From assembly GCF_030506285.1 (NCBI RefSeq), contig NZ_CP119422.1, positions 5,505,501 through 5,569,500 on the forward strand: DNA of 64,000 nt, read 5' to 3'. Source of the stretch: Catalinimonas niigatensis. Lineage in GTDB: Bacteria > Bacteroidota > Bacteroidia > Cytophagales > Cyclobacteriaceae. Of the stretch, positions 63,161 to 64,000 are shown in pieces. Below the pieces are notes generated by a model. That model made no database searches, had not been told where the DNA came from, and saw only the letters and a program-made list of their open reading frames with translations. Each line of letters starts with the position of its first letter. The stretch's first letter is position 1. Position numbers and translations under genes: made by a program.

Positions 63161-64000
63161 TTACAAGTTGGTTTCACCTGATGCGTTTCCGGCAAAGGTA
63201 TTTCCAGCATCTATTACTTCCTGATTAGTGGTTAGATTGGTGCCAGCACCGTCGGTTAACTCCGCCCCACTTTCTACAAATATGCCATATCCATCACTAT
63301 TAGAAATAGAACTATTGGAAACTGCAACTTTACCGCTATTTTCTATTCCTATGTTGGCTGCTTCTACACCAAGCCCAAAACCACTACTACCTGCATACGA
63401 TACACTTACATACTCAAGCTTATTAGATGCAGTGTTTGATAAGAAAAATAAACCTTGCCATTTGTCCGCCTGATCTCGGGCAGTAAAGGTAATGATACTA
63501 TCAGCGGTCCCTATTGCAGTAAGCGCACCAGCACCGGACATTTCCATTTCTACACCAAGGTTAAATTCCAGCGTTGCCCCGGGGTTAATTTCTAATCGGT
63601 TATCAATATCCAGTTTACCACTCACATAGTAAGGCGTGTTATCGGCGAAAGCGGGAAGGGTTTGAGAAACATCATTGCTACTTAAGATAGATTGAAAGAT
63701 TTCTACACTGTTATCGCCATTTCCACTAAACGATGTGGCTGCATCCAGCATACCGGCCATATTAATAGGCAATGCAATGGGAAAGCTATTGTTATTCAGG
63801 AAAGTATTCTGACCAAAAGCACCAATTTCTGCTTGGCTTTCTACAAAAATACCGTAAGCCCCGACGCTATTACTTACGACTGAGTTAGTAATTTTAATTG
63901 CTCCTGAGGCTTCTACACCAACACTGGAAGGTTGTACCCCTAAGCCAAAGCTGCGGTTTCCGCCATATGAGATACGAGCATAAGCGAAAGAGTTACGGCT
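63161..64000 (-). CDS. Repeat-rich surface protein, 5' part outside window
   Basis: The frame is open from the stop at 63161-63163 to base 64000, giving at least 279 residues. The gene continues beyond the right edge, so no start is assigned. Two related units are visible, with the pattern VGVEASGAIKITNSVVSNS...GAYGIFVESQAEIG (near 63790-63920) and IGIENSGKVAVSNSSISNS...GYGIFVESGAEL (near 63250-63370). Each is preceded by a YARISYGGNRSFGLGV / YVSVSYAGSSGFGLGV segment. These are right-handed beta-helix-like repeats. The C-terminus (NTFAGNASGETNL) lacks a visible T9SS sorting domain. It is probably a cell-surface or secreted protein. Confidence 0.75.
   Translation of the reverse strand, partial: SRNSFAYARISYGGNRSFGLGVQPSSVGVEASGAIKITNSVVSNSVGAYGIFVESQAEIGAFGQNTFLNNNSFPIALPINMAGMLDAATSFSGNGDNSVEIFQSILSSNDVSQTLPAFADNTPYYVSGKLDIDNRLEINPGATLEFNLGVEMEMSGAGALTAIGTADSIITFTARDQADKWQGLFFLSNTASNKLEYVSVSYAGSSGFGLGVEAANIGIENSGKVAVSNSSISNSDGYGIFVESGAELTDGAGTNLTTNQEVIDAGNTFAGNASGETNL

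Overview
The window looks like chromosomal DNA from a member of the Bacteroidota, probably order Cytophagales. The indicators are a type IX secretion component (porQ), two TonB-dependent outer-membrane receptors, a DUF5916 surface protein, many Cys-anchored lipoproteins with Bacteroidota-style signals, a sigma-54 response regulator beside a hybrid histidine kinase, and an MltF-type lytic transglycosylase. The genus cannot be fixed from sequence reading alone. No rRNA, tRNA, CRISPR array, transposase, integrase or prophage gene was seen.

Layout. (1) 1-5400 is an accessory stretch. Six unrelated small or orphan loci lie on the same strand: a lipoprotein, an unknown protein, an orphan ArsA ATPase, a DUF433/DUF5615 antitoxin-toxin pair whose toxin is frameshifted, a one-pass membrane protein, and a Cys-rich lipoprotein. 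The junctions between the first five are filled with imperfect palindromes. One of these (3107-3201) has the overall form of an integron attC site. A separate 89-bp repeat occurs twice (3231-3319 and 4717-4805). (2) 5520-15006 holds an HMA-like small protein, an OsmC/Ohr peroxidase, sbcD-sbcC, an AGCS sodium:amino-acid symporter, and an epimerase/GNAT pair. (3) 15066-24046 is all on the minus strand: an orphan PotA-like ATPase, a secreted unknown, an Hsp20, then a sugar or cyclitol catabolic set (TIM-barrel isomerase, Gfo/Idh dehydrogenase, SDR, DUF3311 protein, SSS symporter), and zinc-ribbon, GNAT and FMN-reductase genes. (4) 24214-29568 carries ssb, a GH88 glucuronyl hydrolase, an M61 peptidase, crcB and small proteins. 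(5) 29876-33900 is a convergent hybrid kinase/NtrC-type regulator pair. (6) 34075-44565 contains panB, a P1-type aminopeptidase coupled to a DUF5916 protein, two convergent TonB receptors and a 3D-domain lipoprotein. (7) 44616-57263 is mixed housekeeping: DUF72, porQ, hslU, an SDR, uxuA, a FAN1-type nuclease, sixA, mltF, a cation antiporter and upp. (8) 57557-62405 is a glycogen-breakdown pair (debranching enzyme and glucan phosphorylase). An outer-membrane barrel protein and a repeat-rich surface protein follow; the latter runs off the right edge.

How the genes fit together. GH88, UxuA and the SSS/Gfo-Idh/SDR/TIM-barrel set suggest a diet that includes polysaccharides with uronic acids. Debranching enzyme and phosphorylase handle stored glucan. 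SbcCD, SSB and the FAN1 homologue are DNA-repair functions, but they are not clustered. The most unusual part of the window is the left 5.4 kb. It resembles a cassette array without a visible integrase, and it includes a toxin gene interrupted by a 14-bp GC-rich insertion.
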